Source: Artocarpus heterophyllus
Lineage: Eukaryota > Streptophyta > Magnoliopsida > Rosales > Moraceae
Assembly (NCBI GenBank): GCA_025403435.1
Contig: CM046341.1
Coordinates: forward strand, 1,082,802-1,146,801
Direction: 5' to 3'
DNA length: 64,000 nt
Translations under genes and position numbers: made by a program
Shown here: piece after piece, positions 37,401 to 49,078 of the stretch
How positions within the stretch are numbered: position 1 is the first letter of the stretch
Layout: each line of letters begins with the position of its first letter
The notes under the pieces: model-generated
Seen by the model: only the letters and a program-made list of their open reading frames with translations
Told to the model about the DNA's origin: nothing
Databases searched by the model: none

Positions 37401-37408
37401 CTTTTATA
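37401..37408 (-). promoter_or_regulatory. possible TATA box of boron transporter
   Basis: TATAAAAG on the minus strand, 70 bases before the start codon. This would give a short leader with no upstream ATG. A CT/GA-rich stretch at about 38265-38390 followed by a donor-like CAG|GTTCAG could instead be an upstream first exon; it would carry one short upstream frame. Confidence 0.35.
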
Positions 37409-40166
37409 GCAATGCCCCTAAACTGAAGTGGGTCTAGGGGGAGTGTATAGCATTGAATCTACAACAAGATTTGGCACAAATTTTAGCACAGTAAATAAAG
37501 TAACACTACTTAATATAAGCCTCAAGTTGTCACGAACTAACAATATATGCTAGCCATAAGCAATCACAACCCAGAATCAGAGATCTGAATAGTTAAAGAT
37601 AGAAGTGCTAATTAATCTTCATTGAAAAGGGCAATGGCATTTGAGGATTCAGATGCAATAAATTATATAGTATGAAGATGCAGAAAAAGATTGCAAGGAA
37701 GCTCAAAATATACAAAAGCCACAAAAGTTTATTAAAAAGAAAAAAAAGAAAAAAAGAAAAAAAGAAAAGAAAGAAACAGTATGTTTGATGCTGATGACGA
37801 TAATGTGGGCCAAGACTCAAAAGGGAATCAAATGGAAATAGTAGATTTGATGCTAATGAAAACAACAGCAGAAACAAAAGAGGATTCAACACAAGAAGGA
37901 AAAAAAAAAAAGGAAATATAATAAAGCTACAACTAAAGGAGCCTGACAGCAAAAAGGTATAAATATTAAAAAAAAAAAGAAAAGGGAAAATGTTCAATAA
38001 AGATATGGGAAAAAGAGAGCAGATTCAAAGTAGATACTAGATGCAATGTGAACACAGTTACCAGCTCAACTCAAAGCACTGAAAGCTTTAAAGATGAAAA
38101 AAAAAAAGGGTGTCTTTCTTTTTCTGTTTTCTTTTTCCTTGCTCTTAATGGCAGAGAGAGAAGAGAAAAGATTACTGCTTTGTGTGCAAATAAGAGAAAG
38201 AAAGTATTTTTTTTTTTTTTGGTTTAAAGATTAAAGAAGATGAAACATGAAAGTGAGGTGCTGAACCTGCAAGAGTACTTTCAGTATAGATGAGAGTTAA
38301 TAGGGGAGAGAGAGAGAGAAGCTGCTTGGGTACTTCTTCCCAGCCCAGCCCCAGCTTGTCATTTGGATTGTCTGCCTCTCTCTCTCTCACTTTTTTGCTG
38401 GAATGTTTTGTTCTCATTTCATTAAATAATAATTAAAAAAAAAAAAAAAAACTCTTTAGAATTGAGAAGACACCATTTGATAAGATTATATGGGTTAGAT
38501 TTACGACGGTTTATGTTCAAAAAATTCACAACGCATGCATGATGCATAATTGCTTTTGGTTGCAGCTTAAATCAGTCAAAAGTTAACCCGACTCTCTCTC
38601 CCTCTCCATTTTTATTATGTAATCATTGATAGAAAGTGTTAAAAAATTGTACCTAAAATCTGTTTGGTAACTCACCGATAAATCATATTACAAAAAAATA
38701 TTCTATTTCATGCTATTGATTATTTCAAAATATCATATTTTCATCAAATAATATGAACTAACAATTTAATAGAAAAATAAAAAACATCTGTATAGTAATT
38801 TTTTTTTACCCTATATACAATCACCTTAAATCATAAAGTTGATTATTAAAAGTTGAGAGAGAAAAAACTTCAAACTGAAAAAAAAATAAGACCTGTTTGG
38901 TTGGATATTTGAATCATAGTTTAAATTATTTTACTACAATATTTATTTTTATAAAATTTTAAATCTTTATTTAAATATTTTACTCAAATACTTAAACCGA
39001 ACTGATCGTAATGATTTATGGGGTGTCCCGCTTGGGGAAAAAAGAAGTTTTAAAGACAACAACATAGGCTCTTTTGGCAAAGATGTTGACAAATACTTGA
39101 CAAGCTGTGACCGTCCAAAAAAAGACAAAAATTCTCTCATAAAGCCAAACGAATTCAATGCGCTAATCTGAGCTTGAGAACAGCTGATTCTCCCTCTTCG
39201 CCTGCAGTGATTAAATTAATCAAATTGACAAAATTAATGTCTGGGTTTTCTGGAAATTTATTATTAAAGAAATCTCTTTTTCAATTAACGTATTCCTTCA
39301 AGGTAGAATGTTTTTTTTTTATTATTATTTTTACTGCTTAAAAACTGGAGGTCTTTTAGTCGTATAATGTTTATAGGTCTAAGGAAAGTTGAATTAAAAA
39401 TGGACCACGATCTTAGGACCTGCCCAGTCTTTCTTCATACCTCTGCTAAGATATTGTTAATTAATTGGAGAATTATTAGGAATTGTGCAATTTTAAACAG
39501 TTAGATTTTTATTTCTCTTAAATTTATGTATTTTTTTTAGATATATAGTATAAATTAATGTGAAATCTAATAGTTCAATACCAACGATACCATTAGTGAG
39601 TGTATTTTTATACCCTATTATTTAATTTTTCTAATAAAATCATATTAATATGCATTTTCCTTTCTTTCTTTTTTTCCTGTTTTAATTCTCCTTTTCTATG
39701 TATCTGTTTGTTGATTAATCTGGTTTAGCTAAGTGTGAGCTGCTTACCAAGAATTTCTTGATTTCGAATTCTAATTGAAGAATCCAAAGGAGTCAACCCC
39801 ACTAATAAACAAAGAAAAATCGATTGCAAGATATACTCCAAACATGACTTTGGTCTGTTTACCATAAGCAATATTACTGCACAATAATTAGTGAATTACG
39901 TGTTGTTACTATGCTTACACAAAAGAAGAAGAAGAAGAAGAAGAAGAAGATAAATTTATACAAGTTATGAGGTTCACGTGCTATGTCCTGAAATAATAAT
40001 AAGGGCGAGCAAGTTACACAATTGAAGAGTCATTCTTATTTGAAGATTTTATGTTGGAGTGTTTTGTATTTAAGCCTCTTTCTTCATATCTCCAAGATGA
40101 ATTCACTTATTTTATTAGAATATTCATAGAGTTAAATTTACGCCTCCTAAATTTTAAAAATTATGA

Positions 40167-40330
40167 GGGTGTTTGACTAAAATTGGTTCACACTACAAAC
40201 TCAGTTATAAACAGTGTAAAAGTCTCACATACTAAAGTAAAAAGAAAAAAAAAATTACTACAGTGTAAAGCCCTCACATGCTATAGTAAAAACGGTTTTC
40301 ACCAATAGTTCATACCACTAGCCAAACACC
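40167..40330. mobile_element. MITE, 164 bp
   Basis: It starts GGGTGTTTGACTAAAATTGG and ends ACCACTAGCCAAACACC, so the TIRs share GGTGTTTG(A/G)CTA. It carries CAGTGTAAAGCCCTCACATG followed by CTATAGT at 40261-40287, the reverse complement of the motif in the 12462-12613 MITE with one mismatch in 27. It has no coding capacity. Confidence 0.6.
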
Positions 40331-40368
40331 TAATATATACTTATCCCATCTCATAACGTATGAAATAT

Positions 40369-40478
40369 CTTACTTGATTTGTTTGTGAAGTATAATAATT
40401 TTTCTCTCTCTGCCCTTGCTTGTCTTACTTGGTTTGTTTGTGAAGTACGATAATTTTTCTTTCTCTGCCATTGCTTGT
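40369..40478 (+). repeat. 55-bp tandem duplication
   Basis: Two adjacent 55-bp units (40369-40423 and 40424-40478) starting CTTACTTGRTTTGTTTGTGA and ending TTGCTTGT, with only a few differences. Confidence 0.8.
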
Positions 40479-40790
40479 CTTGTATGTTTGGAAACAATAG
40501 CTCCAAGGTAGACAACCAAGGTTTACACAAAAAACAAAAAGCCCAAGAGACACGCTTTCAAACTTTGTCAGGACCCGTACATTATATATTTCTTCTTACT
40601 TCCCCACGCCCATAACATTGTTCTCATCAAATTACAGCATCACAGAATTTGATTACCCTCCTAAACAACCTTATAACATACATTCTAAGCAGCAAACACA
40701 ACCAATCTAAGAGAGAAGCAACCATGGAGCCCTTACATTTACTGCTTTCTACTTTTACACTAAAATACATGCTCCTCATGTGAAAATTTG

Positions 40791-43700
40791 TCATCTCTTC
40801 TTGTCCAGCATGGTCCGAACACGTTGCAGAATGCGGACAAACTCGCAAAACAGCGAGAAGTCAAAGCCGGATATGCCATCAACATCCGCAACCACTTTAG
40901 AGCTCGGTGAATGAGCGAACGAGTTCTGACAAATAACAAAGTCAAAACCACCAAATTTGTTTATCAAACTCGAAAGCTTGCTACTTGTTAGCTTCTGAAT
41001 GTCTTCCATTTGTACCAACTCGCCGGTTTGCCCGGTGCTCTCCCACCATTTCTTCAGAATGCTCCTTTTGGTTTCAGAAGTCTCCACTGATACCACAGCT
41101 TTCAGACAAACACCGAGTCGGTGGAGAGCAACTTCTGCCCCACCAATTCCGCTGAAAATAGACAATACTGTTAAGCCATCCGGGTACATGAACTTCAACA
41201 CAGACAGATGATATGCCAATGTATCTGTCTGAAAGCAGTATTTCAGTGATTGAAGTCGTTCTATTAAACTAGTAAATGCTTGAGTGTGATTGGAGGGGTA
41301 ACCTAGAATAAGTTCCAAGTACTCGGGGTCCATAAGTCTGAGCTTGTTGCAGCCAACCCACACAAGATTTAATGATCTACAGTGATGAAGTATGTTTCTT
41401 TGCTGCTCAGTAGAGAGCAATCCATGAGAACTAGCAATAGTCCTTTCAAGCCTATCGCAGAGTTGGGATATGCCGTTGACTTCAGAACTGATGTAGCTCA
41501 ACTGTTTCCGAGTATCCCATGCTGGCCACCATTTCTTTGTAAGCGGCATTGCCTCTTCAATGGTCATTGGTGGCTTTGGCAGAATGTGAGACCTATTTTC
41601 AGTGGGGAGATTGTGTATGTAGCCTTCCTTCCTAATCAGAGCCGAGAAGAACTGAGTGTTCACAAATTCAGGCTCCAAGTTGTATAAGAACTTTGATATT
41701 TTTACCCATGATTCATGACACACACTCCCAACATTCCCATAAAAGAAATATGGAGGTCTAGCCACCACTCCACTAAGATTCCTTCGCGGATTGTTGTTAA
41801 AGGGTCCAGGCATTGCAGATTCAGTGAACTCAGGGTAGTGCATATTTTCTTCAAGCCAAGTTGGGCCCAAAAAAGAACTGGAATCATCGTCATATTCCTC
41901 TTTTGGCCTTTTCCCTTTGCGATTGTCCTCGTAGTCTACGCGCCTAAACGGTGGAGGAAATGTATCGAAACTATCATCAATATGCTCTTGTTTAGGTCTC
42001 TTACCCAAAAGCCTCTGTTCCGCATTAACATCCATGGATTGAGAAACTGAAAAGGAATAAAGATCTTCGGTTTCTACTTTCGTTGAATCAAGCAAGGGGT
42101 TTCTTCGGATGCCATCCATTCCCAGAGCAAAAGATCCGCAATTGTTTGCGGTGTGCAAATCACTTGTACCAGTGGCAATTGATTTCTGCACCAGATAAAT
42201 TTCCGCTTTAGTGAAGCGATGAAACATCACGAATGAGAAGGCTTGGAAATCAAAACATTGAAGTGCGAAGAAAGGAGAAAGCACACATTAAATAGAACCA
42301 ACAAAAACAGTTTTTTTTTTTTTTTTCTATGGTGAAAAGTTTCTAAATACTGCCTTTATATGTAAATTGTAAACCAAACAGGGATTTAAAGACAGAAAGA
42401 AAGAAAAAGGAATCCTCAGATATGAAGGAAAGAAGATCTAGCCACCAACATCCCAAATTCATAGGGTTTCTGTATGAGTCTCTGACCATGAAATTCCAAT
42501 GTTAAGTTTATGACCATGTATTAAACCCAACAAACTAAGAAAATCAAAAGCAAAACCAATATGTTCACGAATAAAATAAACTTGAGAGTTTTGCAAGCCA
42601 TTTATGATCCTAAAGATTGGTGGCAAAAGTTATTTAGGGACTAGTAGAAAGCAAGGAAAAAACAGATACTTGGATATTGATCACACATAAATGACTGAGA
42701 ATTAAAAATGAGATTAACCATAACCTTATCAGGAGTCCGACCCGTAAAAATTGAATCGGCAAGCTCTGAGATTGGTGCTTCTGAACCTGCAAAAATAAAG
42801 AGTACTTGTGGTTAATAGGTCAACTAGACTACTATAAGCAAAACCAAATTGTATTTGCAGAGCGGCAAGGTGAAAATAAATTGATATCATTTGCAAAATA
42901 CCATGAAAAGTTGCTTCAGAAGATGACGACGAGTACTAAGTAGGAGCTCAAAATGCCGACACAGAAAAAGAAAAATAAAGAAATATCAAGAATTGGTTGC
43001 TCCTTTGACTAAAAAAAAGCAAGTACACTGCAGAAACTCGTAGAAAAAATCTCAGAAGTCGCAACACAAGAACATCTATATAGCTTCAGGCCTGAATCAC
43101 GTGCCTAAGTTGTAGACAGTTTGATGGAAATTTGAATTGCTTTCAATGAGACAAACTTCCCTCTAAGAAAAACAGGAAAAAAAAAATGATAGTAACAATA
43201 ATATGAGAATTTTTTCCCTTTCAAGGGATACCCTTTCACTTTGATTATCATTAGCTGGAGAGATGTTATTGGTTTTTGAATTTTGTTTTTTTTTTTGTTT
43301 CTGGTTGTAATTTTGTTTCTGTTAGTTTTTTCAATTATGTTTTTTCCATTTAGAGGACACCTTGTTCTCTTAAACTTTGTATTCGAATATTATCAATATA
43401 AGGTGTTTTTCTTATAAAAATATACATATATATATATAATATATATGAGAATTTTTTCCATAAATACACCGAAAATTTTGTAAATAAAACAATTTAATTA
43501 CTTTAATTAAGTATAAATATCTTTCTCTTCAAGTAAATGATAGCCAATATATATTAGAAAACTCACCATAATTTTCGATTGCCCACGAAACTTGAGTCTC
43601 GGAGAAACCCATCTCAAGCAAGTGAAGTGTTTTATCCATGGTGCCAAACAAGGTTTCATTGTTGACATCCTTTAAAAAAAAAAAAAAAGAGAGAGAGAGA

Positions 43701-46700
43701 GAGAAGGTCATATTAATATACATTATAAAAGACATACATTAAATGAAGAAGAAAACTGACTCATTCCTAATTTAATTATCATCAGAAGTATTTTCTTAAA
43801 CCGCCATTTCACTATCCAACTACTGGTCTCCAACTATTTGGTTCAACGCCTGATGAACATGATTTGAAACATAAGCATCAGGAGATATTGAATAACCGAA
43901 TAAACAATTAACAATTAAAGATTTCATTGCCAATGCCATGCTTATAATCGTCCATTTAAGACAAAAATTTTGCTAGCTTTTTGAGGCAAATCATTTCCTA
44001 GTGAAATGGCACAACAATACTAGTTATTCCCCAAAATTCAAAGACGTCCAAAAAGGATTATTACTTAAAGCAAGAATCATTTGAGACCTCATTTTTCTCT
44101 TCTGCATCAAGAACATGTCTCTCCTCTTCAAGCCTCTTAGCTATCTGGGCAGCAACAATGAAGTCCACCAATTCATCAATTGGAGCATTTTCACCTGATA
44201 CAAGACATAGTGAAATTAATTAAAGAACGTAGAAATGCAGAAAAAAATTGATACATTACAAACATATTTTAGAGACACATAAACACAAAAGCAATTTTAA
44301 ATAAGACAAAGTCACTTTAAGTAGCCAAGTTGTCTCAATTGATGCATTTCGCATTTATATACAATACGAACATAATTATGAAATGATGTAACAAGAACTA
44401 TATTTCCCCCGATGTTGTATCCAGAGCCACGAATTCCAAGATCTATTGATTTTGCAAATTCTTATACTCTACTTTCTCTTTCTTCAAATATATCTATGGA
44501 AAGCCCCGAAGAGAGTGCCCCCACGCTTCTTTATCATGGATATTCATCATGTGATTCCAATTTTTATTAAGTCTCATCAGGTTTTTCCAGTATCTTGGAT
44601 ACTCAGAATGAACATCCGTTTCTAGATCTTCACTGCAAACGAGTTTCATATTTCTAAGTAGCATCTTCTCACTACCAAACGGCAAACACAATTCCATTCC
44701 ATTAAAAGAACCCAATAAATGAAATATGCTCTCGAGTTGTCAATCACTGGTACTAAAAGAAAGACAAATGGGTATATATGAATCAAGAAATAGAAAGTTA
44801 ACAAGCAGTAGCAATGGCACAAGTTAAGGTGAGAACAAAAGAATTGCTACATAACAAGAAACTTTTTTCTACAAAATAAACATACCAAGCTTATTAATTG
44901 CGTAGTTTATTTCATCTACAGAAAAATTCATCACCAGTAATGATGCTCTTTTCTCATCTTCAACTCCATCGAGTATGTCAGGCTCCTGCCAATGATTGAA
45001 GATTAAGTGGATCAATGCAGTTTAAGATAAACCACATGCCTGCACGTGCCCAAAGTATACAAGTGGTTATATATTTATAACCTAGTGGGCACTCAAATGT
45101 ATTTTCAACACATTGGTGCAAACTGGATTATGAAAAGTGCAATAATCATAATCAATATTTCATCACAAATTGTAGGAAAGAAAGATGTAAAAAAAATCAA
45201 GTCGTTACATTCTACTAAAACATGTCAACATTAAGCATGTTACCTTTTGCTGTGTTGGGGAAGAAAATATATTTTGCTTTTTGTAAAGATTTCAAAGATC
45301 AAAATGCGCTTCAAACTTGCTTTTTCTTGACATTATTCCGATAATAATTTCAATACTATACATATGGCATCCTAAATGACCAAAACAAAAACATACCCTC
45401 AGGCTGATAAAGTAAGTAACCTTCACTGATGTACATTTACCTCTTTTGGTTGAATGAGAGCGGATATTTCCAGAGGACTGCTTTCATCCTTGTCATCAAA
45501 TAAGCTATCCAAAGAATCATAAGATTCAGAATTGGACTTTTGAGGAGCCTACCATTTCAAAATGAGTTAACATATTAGCGTAAAAAATAAGATAAGCTAA
45601 TAATCACTTACAAATATAACCGTTAGTATAATGTTCACAAAGTTGTAGACCATTTTATATGCATTAGGAATCAGGCTTATATTCTCTTAAAAAAAAAAAA
45701 CCAAAAATCAATGAAAAAGCAAAGGGAAAAACTAGATCTTTACTTACTGAATATGCAACAAGTGCGTCCAACAACAAATCAACATCGTCTTCCCCTAAAC
45801 GTAAAAAGTTTATTCAGCCATCAATTTTTGGTAATGACATTGATGCATCATATCCAATGAAATTATAGATGAAGTGAAACAAATCCCCGGTACTCTAGTT
45901 TCTAGTCTTATAAACTTATAATTTCATTATTCTTTCCAACAACCCCTACTCATTGAGGCAAGATGAAATAGTTAGCTTGCAACTATCAAGAATAAGCCAT
46001 CAATTTTTGGAAATGACATTGATACATCATATCCAATGAAATTATAGATGAAGTGAAACAAGTCCTCGGTACTCTATTTTCTAGTCATATAAACTTATAA
46101 TTTCATTATTCTTTCCAACAGCCCCTACTCACTGAGGCAAGATGAAATAGTCAGCTTGCAACTATCAAGAATAACATACCCTTTTCTTCAATAACTTTTT
46201 CAACAAGAGCTGGTTGGAACCCCATCCCAATCAAGGATGATCTCAAATTGCTTCCAGATGAACTTGCAACGTTATCCTGGAATTCAATTGGCAAAAACTC
46301 AAGCAATCACTACTCACTGTCTCCTTTTTTTGCTTGTATCAAAAACAAAATTTCATTAAAACAGAGAAAGATACATTGAAAGTAACACTTTGAGGACAAG
46401 AGGTTCCAAAGAGAATATAGAAAAAGGCCAATAAAACTAACAATAAACAAGACACGCTAGTGACACTTCCAACTTATCACGATCATAGATAGTTGGAAAT
46501 CCTTCAAAGCTTTATCCGTCAAAGCCTGTCAAGAGGCTTAAAAGTTTGATTCTTTCAAAGAGAAAACAATCATCTTGTTCCATCTCCTCAAAAATCCTTG
46601 CATTCCTTGCCATCCAAATGACACCAATACATAATATCTCTTAATAAAAGAAAAAAAATATGAAAAGGCCATTGATCACAAGAAGGGTATACCCCAATTT

Positions 46701-46758
46701 GTACAGAGAACATAGTTTCAGAAGGAAAATCGAAATCCAAAACTTCTTCCTTGGGCAT
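40791..46758 (-). CDS. DRM3: DRM3, DRM-type DNA methyltransferase lacking the catalytic motif
   Basis: Nine exons on the minus strand, 46758-46693, 46276-46180, 45794-45748, 45548-45441, 44985-44886, 44194-44088, 43669-43567, 42786-42725 and 42185-40791, give 694 residues. Three UBA domains lie at about 35-68 (LIGMGFQPALVEKVIEEKG), 115-152 (LLVMNFSVDEINYAI) and 185-222 (LLEMGFSETQVSWAIENYG). The rearranged methyltransferase domain follows, with the SAM motif FSGIGGAE near 573. Where DRM2 has the Pro-Cys loop this protein has ICQNSFAHSPSS (about 648), so it has no catalytic cysteine. That is the known hallmark of DRM3, which supports RNA-directed DNA methylation with DRM2 and Pol V without methylating. 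The start follows a 5' UTR exon near 47690-47870 that has no ATG. The large last exon encodes two-thirds of the protein. Confidence 0.93.
45816..46173 (+). repeat. 179-bp tandem duplication in DRM3 intron 2
   Basis: Unit 1 (45816-45994) and unit 2 (45995-46173) both start AGCCATCAATTTTTGG and end ACTATCAAGAATA, with about ten differences. They abut the exon 2 donor at 46180. They lie wholly in the intron. Confidence 0.88.
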
Positions 46759-47870
46759 CAATGGCTTTTCACGCTCCTGATCAGCCTGTGGAAACAGAAA
46801 CACAGGGAGAGCGTCATGACAAAATGTTTTTCGCATTGATCAAAATTCTCTTTTAAACGGACATAGTGCTTAAGAATGAAGGTACCATTTTCATTCAAGT
46901 GAAGAAAACTTGTCGCGAAAACAGGGAATAATAAAATGGTTCTACAATTGTAGTCCACCTCAAAAGCTCAAGAGCTCCTGTCTGCAATACATAGAAAAGC
47001 ATCAAAAAAAAAATTTTTTTAGCGAAAAAAGCATCAAAATTTTTGTCGTTGACACAATTGTCCAAAAAAAAAAAAAAAAAAGATCAGAGAACTTGCACAT
47101 GCAAATGCTTTAACTGCAAATGCTAGCTAAAGAAAAAGGGTTAAAGGGCTCCTATCTGCTATATATCAAATTTGAAACTTTAACTGCTAATATTTACTTA
47201 GCGCACACCCAAAGAAATTCAAGTTTCATATTGCGTTGACAACATTGCTAGCTAGAAAAAACATAATTGAAAAAAAAAATGTCCTTCCAAAGCTCAAAGC
47301 TTGATCTGCAATACGAAAGAAAAAAAAAAAAATTTGTCCTTATGAAACTGAAAAAGCCTGCCCAAAAACCTGCCCGCTTCTTCTTTTTTTCTTTCTCATT
47401 TGAATAACCTGCTGCAATGCTTTATAGAAAGTAAAAAAAAAAAATGGCGCAAATCCAAGAGAAAAAAGGTAAAAGGAATAAAAAAAATTCCTCTTTTAAC
47501 TTATATTAAGGGTAAAAATTTCACCACTACTAATTTTGAGCAGTCGCAGAGAAGTCTTGTGAAATTGAACGTAAGAAATTCTGAAAAAGCTAACGGAGTC
47601 CATCAAAATGACAGAGTCAAAGGAAAACAGAAGAAACCCAAAAGAAAAAAAAAAAAAAAAAATTGGCAGTAAAAATCTGGTTTAGGCTTTCGAGTCAAAG
47701 AGCGAAGAAATTAAGGAGCTAAATTGGGGAGAGAGAGAGAGAAAGAGAGAGAGCGAGGCTTAACTGTTGGGAATCTAAAGGCGAGGATGAATGACGAGCC
47801 AAGCAAACGGCAGCGCGTGGGTTAGACGCGCCTCGTTCACCACTATGGGGGAAGGAAGGGATTTGGGTGT
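46759..47870 (-). other. DRM3 5' UTR exon and leader intron
   Basis: Upstream of the DRM3 start codon is an AG acceptor (CCACAG before 46785). A GA/CT-rich exon lies at about 47690-47870 on the minus strand with no ATG, and an A-rich intron separates the two. Confidence 0.5.
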
Positions 47871-47895
47871 GGAGAAGATGCAGAGCCGAAATGAC

Positions 47896-47903
47896 TATTT
47901 ATA
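47896..47903 (-). promoter_or_regulatory. TATA box of DRM3
   Basis: TATAAATA on the minus strand, about 30 bp before the probable start of the CT-rich 5' UTR exon. Confidence 0.45.
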
Positions 47904-49078
47904 TTATTAGTATATATAAGAAGCCATATAAGAATTAGGAAGAATTACGACCAAAACAATCCAATTAATTGTTTGTTAAAAGAAAAGAAACATTTTCACT
48001 TTTTGTTTTTCTATTTATATGTAAATTAATTTAACCCCAAGATAGAGAGAGAGTGTGTCAACAGTCACAACTTGTTCCAAATCCAAGAAGTCTGTCACTG
48101 TGGTCTGCAAGTTTTTCCGTGGGTCAGTGTGGGAGGGACCCACATGACTTACACGTTTGAGCTGGCTGCTACACAGGATTTACACGTGGATCTGAGCATT
48201 GTCGTGGTTCTCTCCGTTTTAACCTTCGTAAGCTTAAAAGCCCAATCGCCCTAATTATATTTAACAGTCTAATCCTTTATTTTTCTTTTGTTGTCGTTCA
48301 CCCTTCATGTCGTTTTTGTTGTTTTCGTCTTATCCATGTTCACCACCAACGTTCGTCCATATTGACTATAGTTTTTTGATCTTGTTGTCGCTGTTTGTTT
48401 AATTGTCATGTCGTTTCTGATATCGTTGCCCTTTTTTTATTTCCATGTCGTTCAACCAACTTCTTGTCGCTTTTCATGTTTGTGTCGTTTACGGAAGTCC
48501 GTCGGTTTTCATTTAGCAGTGCACGTGGTTGAACAAAAGTTAGAACAATTTCATAATCAAATGAACAATTCTTTCAGCCAAAAAATAAGAAGGTTACAAA
48601 TCCACTTCCACCGTTAATCTTAGAAGCTTATAATTCAGATACTCCATCCCAAATTCAAAAAATAAATAAAAAATAAATCTTTCCATAACAGCATATCATG
48701 ATAATCAGAGAACTCTGAAATTTGCTCACGTCAACATAACAACCGGAAAGCAAGAGGACAGATAAAAATGTGTATTTCCACTTTGATAAAGAAGGCAACA
48801 AAGGCCCTCCCAAAAAAAGGGTAAAAAAAAAAAAACACATAATCGATGTCAGTTTGGACCACAAAGGCGAAAAGCCAGAAACAACTGAATCAAATAAAAC
48901 AAGCAGGAGGGGCCCCAAAAGGGAGGAAAAAAAAACAAAAACAAAACAAAACAAAAAGGAAATGCCAAACTCAGTATTTCAGTTCTACCCTTGCCTATAT
49001 CTATATCTGAGCAGTTTGATACACTAAGATTTACTTTGACCCTGAGAAAACCCAGAACAAAATAACTGCCAGAAAATG
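47904..49078. other. intergenic between DRM3 and ECT, with GTCGTT-rich patch
   Basis: No gene is supported. The patch at about 48280-48515 has many TGTCGTTT motifs, like the minus strand of 9770-10865. The rest is A-rich 3' flank of the YTH gene. Confidence 0.4.

Larger units (their letters stand above)
37409..40790. other. intergenic between boron transporter and DRM3
   Basis: AT-rich DNA with purine-rich tracts (about 37738-37770), a GA/CT-rich block at 38160-38400, a (GAA)n microsatellite at about 39920-39950, a MITE at 40167-40330 and a tandem duplication at 40369-40478. No coding gene is supported. Confidence 0.45.

Noticed and set aside
37608..37997. 129-codon minus-strand open frame rich in Phe/Leu
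   Set aside because: Comes from an A-rich plus strand; hydrophobic run is a composition artefact with no neighbours or splice sites.
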